In this document: positions 6,013 through 9,294 of the stretch, piece by piece
Numbering within the stretch: position 1 is the stretch's first letter
How the letters are laid out: the number at the start of each line of letters is the position of its first letter
NCBI GenBank assembly: GCA_002309955.1
Contig: DBXQ01000024.1
Location: forward strand, 1-9,294
Direction of reading: 5' to 3'
Source: Bacteroidales bacterium UBA1208
GTDB taxonomy: Bacteria; Bacteroidota; Bacteroidia; Bacteroidales; P3
Length of the DNA stretch: 9,294 nt
Program-made: the position numbers and the translations under genes
Notes under the pieces: model-generated
Seen by the model: only the letters and a program-made list of their open reading frames with translations
What the model was told of the DNA's origin: nothing
The model's database searches: none

Positions 6013-8196
6013 ATGGACTTTGAACTCATATCCGATTTCGCCCCCATGGGCGACCAACCCGAAGCCATCCAACAACTGGTCGACGGCATCCGCAACGGCC
6101 AACGGGCACAAGTGCTGCAAGGCGTCACCGGCAGCGGCAAAACCTTCACCGTTGCCAACGTCATCGCCCAACTCAACCGCCCTACCCTTGTCCTAAGTCA
6201 CAACAAGACCCTTGCCGCCCAGCTCTACGGTGAATTCAAACAGTTCTTTCCAAACAACGCAGTCGAATACTTTGTCTCCTACTACGACTACTACCAACCC
6301 GAAGCCTACATCGCCGCCACCAACACATACATTGAGAAAGACCTATCCATCAACGACGACCTCGACAAACTGCGTCTCCGTGCCTCCTCCGCCCTTCTCA
6401 GTGGACGGCGCGATGTCATTGTGGTCAGTTCTGTCAGCTGCATCTACGGCATCGGCAACCCCGACGAGTTCAAACGAGGTACCGTCAACGTAAAAGTCGG
6501 CGACCGCATCAGCCGCGACAACCTCCTTCTCAAACTCCTCGACGGCCAGTATGTCCGCAACGAAATCGAGTTTATCAACGGCCGTTTCCGCGTCAAAGGC
6601 GACACCGTCGACATCTTCCCTTCCTTTGCCGACTTCTGCTTCCGCATCAGTTTTTGGGACGATGAGATAGAGAGCATCGAAAGTTTCGATCCCATTACCG
6701 GACAGAAAATAGAAACCTACAACGAAGCCACCATCTATCCCGCCAGCAACTTCCTCACCTCAAAGGACAACATGGCCGAAGCCTTGCGCCAAATTCAGTC
6801 GGACATGTTCGAACGGCGCGACTATTTCTATTCCATCGACAAAAACCTCGAAGCCAAACGTCTCGAGGAGCGTGTCAACTACGACCTCGAAATGATTCAG
6901 GAGTTAGGCTACTGCAGCGGCATTGAAAACTACTCGCGCTATTTCGATGGACGCAGTGAAGGCAGCCGACCGTTCTGCCTCATCGACTATTTCCCAAAAG
7001 ACTTCCTCCTTGTCATTGACGAGAGCCACGTCACCGTGCCCCAAATCGGTGCCATGTACGGTGGTGACCGAAGCCGCAAAACCTCTCTTGTCGAATACGG
7101 CTTCCGCCTCCCATCGGCACTCGACAACAGACCGCTCACCTACGACGAATTCTACAACATCACAGGGCAGACCATCTACATCAGCGCCACACCGGCCAAA
7201 TATGAACTCAGCGAAGCCGAAGGTGTGGTGGTGGAACAAATCATCCGACCCACCGGTCTGCTTGACCCCGTTGTCGAAGTGCGCCCTGCTGTCAGTCAGG
7301 TCGACGACCTTCTCGACGAGATTGAGAAGACCGTGTCCAAACACGAGCGCGTACTCGTCACCACCCTCACCAAACGCATGGCCGAAGAGATGACAACCTA
7401 CCTCATCAATCTTGGCATTCGCAGCAAATACATCCACAGCGATGTGGACACCCTCGAGCGGGTCGAAATCATGCGTGACCTCCGCATGGGAGTCTTCGAC
7501 GTGCTTGTTGGAGTCAATCTTCTGCGTGAGGGACTTGACCTTCCGGAAGTCTCTCTCGTGGCCATCCTCGATGCCGACAAAGAAGGTTTCCTGCGCAGCG
7601 ACCGTGCCCTTATCCAAACAATTGGGCGCGCAGCCCGTAACGTCCACAGCAAAGCCATCCTCTACGGCGACATTATCACCGGCAGTATGCAACGAGCCAT
7701 TGACGAAACCAACCGTCACCGCGAGAAACAGATTCGATACAACCTGGAACATGGCATTGTGCCACGCCAGATTGTGAAAAACACCGAGGCCATTATCGGC
7801 ACCACCAGCGTCATCGAGCGTGCCGCCGAAGAACACTACGAAGACAAAGCCCCCGAAGGGCCAAACATCCCCAACATCGCTGCCTCACCCTACGCACTGA
7901 ACACCCCTGCCCACGGTGGAAAAGGACACCACGAAAGCAGAAAATCCTATCTTCCCGAAGCTGCCGAACCCGACATCCCCACCGCTAACGAACCCGACAG
8001 CACCGCCGATTATAATTCTCAACTCTCAACCCTCAACGCTCAACTCTCAAACAAGACCCAAGCACAACTCCGCAAAGAAATACGCGAAACCCAACGCAAA
8101 ATGCAACAGGCAGCCAAAGAAATGGACTTCATGTCCGCAGCCAAATACCGCGACTTGATTCGCGCCATGCAGAAAGCTCTCGAAACCGCACGCTGA
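6013..8196 (+). CDS. uvrB: UvrABC excinuclease subunit B
   Basis: A 727-residue damage-recognition helicase of nucleotide excision repair, which receives lesions from UvrA and recruits UvrC. All key motifs are present: Walker A G37-V-T-G-S-G-K43-T; the beta-hairpin tyrosines in F-V-S-Y-Y-D-Y-Y-Q-P-E (87-97); Walker B D336-E-S-H; motif III-type I-S-A-T-P-A; motif V G-V-N-L-L-R-E-G-L-D-L-P-E; and motif VI Q-T-I-G-R539-A-A-R542-N. The C-terminal UVR domain (about 683-720), which binds UvrC, is intact. The protein is about 50 residues longer than E. coli UvrB (673). The extra length lies in a Pro/Ala/Asn-rich linker (about 612-682) before the UVR domain, which includes a run of heptamer DNA repeats. 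It starts 8 bases after the flavoprotein gene. I see no SOS-type operator; excision repair control cannot be judged here. Confidence 0.97.
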   Translation: MDFELISDFAPMGDQPEAIQQLVDGIRNGQRAQVLQGVTGSGKTFTVANVIAQLNRPTLVLSHNKTLAAQLYGEFKQFFPNNAVEYFVSYYDYYQPEAYIAATNTYIEKDLSINDDLDKLRLRASSALLSGRRDVIVVSSVSCIYGIGNPDEFKRGTVNVKVGDRISRDNLLLKLLDGQYVRNEIEFINGRFRVKGDTVDIFPSFADFCFRISFWDDEIESIESFDPITGQKIETYNEATIYPASNFLTSKDNMAEALRQIQSDMFERRDYFYSIDKNLEAKRLEERVNYDLEMIQELGYCSGIENYSRYFDGRSEGSRPFCLIDYFPKDFLLVIDESHVTVPQIGAMYGGDRSRKTSLVEYGFRLPSALDNRPLTYDEFYNITGQTIYISATPAKYELSEAEGVVVEQIIRPTGLLDPVVEVRPAVSQVDDLLDEIEKTVSKHERVLVTTLTKRMAEEMTTYLINLGIRSKYIHSDVDTLERVEIMRDLRMGVFDVLVGVNLLREGLDLPEVSLVAILDADKEGFLRSDRALIQTIGRAARNVHSKAILYGDIITGSMQRAIDETNRHREKQIRYNLEHGIVPRQIVKNTEAIIGTTSVIERAAEEHYEDKAPEGPNIPNIAASPYALNTPAHGGKGHHESRKSYLPEAAEPDIPTANEPDSTADYNSQLSTLNAQLSNKTQAQLRKEIRETQRKMQQAAKEMDFMSAAKYRDLIRAMQKALETAR
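8018..8052 (+). repeat. Five tandem CTCAACN-type heptamers inside uvrB
   Basis: Five adjacent 7-base units read CTCAACT, CTCAACC, CTCAACG, CTCAACT and CTCAAAC. They fall in the linker before the UVR domain and are translated in frame as S-Q-L-S-T-L-N-A-Q-L-S-N. Three heptamers equal seven codons, so the peptide has a 7-residue period. On this strand the unit contains no stop codon in any of the three frames; on the other strand (GAG-TTG-AGA phase series) it does contain TGA. From memory, similar runs are common between genes and at gene ends in Bacteroidota genomes, which suggests a mobile or expanding repeat family. Confidence 0.75.
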
Positions 8197-8254
8197 CAAC
8201 TACCGCTTTGCGGAAACCCCGCAACTCTCTCACAAAAATAGATATCCAAAGAGG

Positions 8255-8284
8255 GTTTTACTTCTCAACAATTTCGTATCTTTG
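8255..8284 (+). promoter_or_regulatory. Bacteroidota-type promoter for the DUF4476 gene
   Basis: TATCTTTG (8277-8284) matches the TAnnTTTG -7 element exactly. The upstream element is weaker: a TTT-rich block (GTTTTA, 8255-8260) about 17-18 bases earlier, slightly close. Transcription would start around 8289-8292, giving a leader of nearly 40 bases that is A-rich before the ATG at 8328, as usual in this phylum. This suggests the downstream gene is not simply the tail of the uvrB transcript. Confidence 0.65.
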
Positions 8285-8327
8285 CAGCCGTAAAAGAACA
8301 ACAAATTTAACCCAACGCCCTGTAATC

Positions 8328-9131
8328 ATGAAACCTTTCGCACTCTTCATCCTTTCGTTTCTGGCCGTGTGCACCCTTTCGGCCCAACCCCGCACCGGCA
8401 TTTCCCATCCCAACCCCGGCCACCACACCCTTGCTACGCCCACCATCATTGTTGTGGCGCAACATGCCGAGAATTTCTATGTCTACCTCAACGGCGACCT
8501 TGTCAACGAAACTCCCTCTTCGCGCGTAGTCATCGACCGTCTCGACAACCGCCCGCAACAACTCATCGTCGTGCTCACCATGCCTGCCCGCAAAGCCGAC
8601 ATGGTGGAAGTGTATCCCTCGCCCGAAGGCACCGAAGTGTCCGTGGAATACAACCAACGCCTCCACCAACTGTCCCTCCTTGTCCCTCAACAATACGCTA
8701 CGCAGAACAGTCCTTATCGTCCAGCAGGCCAACCCCACAACCGTTTCCACAACCCCAACGCTGCGCAACCCACTTTCCCTACGCATCCCACCCCACTCAC
8801 GCCCTCAATGCCTTCCACTCCTTTCATCAACGAACCCTCCACAGTTTCCGATACCTGGGTAGACGAGATGGTCGAAATCCTCAACAGCCAATCTTTCGAC
8901 AGCGAGAAACTCATCATTGCCAAAAGCCTGCTAAACAACGGCCTACCCTTTAAAGCAACCCAGATTGAACGGATCGCCCGCACCTTCGACTTTACCACCT
9001 CGCAAGTGGATTTCCTCAAAGAAGCCTACACCCATTGCTACGACCCCGAAAACTACGAACGGGCATTGTCCGTACTCACCTTTATCTCCGACCGCGAAAA
9101 GGTGCGTAGCCATATCGAATCCTTGCAATAG
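8328..9131 (+). CDS. Secreted protein with C-terminal DUF4476-type domain
   Basis: A 267-residue exported protein of unknown function. The signal peptide is M-K-P-F, a hydrophobic core (residues 4-17), and likely signal peptidase I cleavage after A19 (L-S-A/Q). C15 is not in a good lipobox because V precedes it. Residues about 38-125 form a beta-rich domain (F-Y-V-Y-L-N-G-D-L-V-N, V-V-I-D-R-L-D, Q-Q-L-I-V-V-L) of the kind often found in this group. A Pro/Asn/Thr-rich linker (about 128-172) follows. The helical C-terminus (about 173-266: S-F-D-S-E-K-L-I-I-A-K, then F-D-F-T-T-S-Q-V-D-F-L-K-E-A-Y, D-P-E-N-Y-E) resembles DUF4476, a mostly Bacteroidota domain. I chose ATG 8328 because the frame further upstream runs through the promoter and lacks the signal peptide. 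It is probably periplasmic or surface-associated. Confidence 0.82.
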   Translation: MKPFALFILSFLAVCTLSAQPRTGISHPNPGHHTLATPTIIVVAQHAENFYVYLNGDLVNETPSSRVVIDRLDNRPQQLIVVLTMPARKADMVEVYPSPEGTEVSVEYNQRLHQLSLLVPQQYATQNSPYRPAGQPHNRFHNPNAAQPTFPTHPTPLTPSMPSTPFINEPSTVSDTWVDEMVEILNSQSFDSEKLIIAKSLLNNGLPFKATQIERIARTFDFTTSQVDFLKEAYTHCYDPENYERALSVLTFISDREKVRSHIESLQ

Positions 9132-9244
9132 TCCCACCAAGCCATACCTAAAACCAACCATCCGAAGGTATATCCATGTAGTTCTGAAGGCATTCCGCCA
9201 TTTCCGAGCCGAACCGACATAGACACACCTTTGCTCCTTCTACG

Positions 9245-9293
9245 TCAGTTCTTCCTCAGTTCTCCTTTGCTGGAGGAAGAACGATGGGAGAAC
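9245..9293 (+). repeat. Interleaved inverted and direct repeats (A-B-A'-B')
   Basis: GTTCTTCCTC (9248-9257) has a perfect 10-base inverted partner GAGGAAGAAC (9273-9282). Between them, GTTCTCC (9259-9265) has a perfect 7-base partner GGAGAAC (9287-9293). The left arms also form a near-tandem direct repeat, TCAGTTCTTCC then TCAGTTCTCC (9245-9265). The order A-B-A'-B' would allow a pseudoknot if transcribed, or two alternative hairpins. No T-tract follows the first stem, and the window ends one base after the last arm, so the element may continue. It starts 113 bases after the stop of the DUF4476 gene. Candidates are a REP-like or miniature element, or a structured 3' region. Confidence 0.6.
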
Positions 9294-9294
9294 G

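Noticed and set aside
6904..7836. Long open frame on the minus strand (310 codons)
   Set aside because: It is antisense to the helicase core of uvrB. The sequence is rich in V, D, F, G and H, as expected from reading C-ended codons backwards, and shows no domain.
8208..8224. Hairpin TTGCGG/CCGCAA after uvrB as a terminator
   Set aside because: The stem is only 6 pairs, no T-tract follows, and it competes with an overlapping CCGC/GCGG pairing. It could still slow polymerase, but it is not supported as an intrinsic terminator.
8208..8327. Earlier start for the DUF4476-type protein at 8208
   Set aside because: The added 40 residues would be encoded across the promoter, and they would bury the clear signal peptide that begins at ATG 8328.

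Overview
The window reads as a stretch of a Bacteroidota chromosome, most likely order Bacteroidales. Four things point there: a PorT-like outer-membrane protein of the type IX secretion system, promoters of the Bacteroidota form (TTTG, about 19 bases, TAnnTTTG), starts without clear Shine-Dalgarno sequences, and a secreted DUF4476-type protein. I cannot name the genus. Every gene lies on the + strand, coding density is high, and no gene-free gap exceeds 160-165 bases.

Layout. Bases 2-235 are the C-terminal end of signal peptidase II (lspA). A gap with a good Bacteroidota promoter leads into tRNA-Phe(GAA) (394-466) and its strong intrinsic terminator (482-516). Next is a two-component pair: an OmpR/PhoB-type response regulator (569-1279) and a short, sensor-less histidine kinase (1290-2147). 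A 4HBT thioesterase (2212-2628) and type I asparaginase ansA (2679-3704) follow. A tightly packed run then continues: ansA overlaps a PorT-like gene by 4 bases (GTGA), 6 bases separate that from a COG2509-type FAD-dependent dehydrogenase (4451-6004), and 8 bases separate that from uvrB (6013-8196). A separate transcription unit with its own TATCTTTG promoter encodes a secreted DUF4476-type protein (8328-9131). The window ends in a structured non-coding repeat (9245-9293).

How the genes relate. The two-component genes are almost certainly co-transcribed and form one phosphorelay. The ansA/porT/FAD-dehydrogenase/uvrB run looks like one transcript by spacing, but the functions are unrelated (asparagine catabolism, secretion, redox, nucleotide excision repair), so this looks like housekeeping co-transcription rather than a pathway.

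I found no phage, insertion sequence, CRISPR array, defence island or clearly new multi-gene system. The points most worth a second look are: five heptamer repeats written in frame into an enlarged linker of UvrB; an interleaved A-B-A'-B' inverted repeat at the right edge; the histidine kinase with no extracytoplasmic sensing domain; and the terminator and short hairpin directly before the response regulator.
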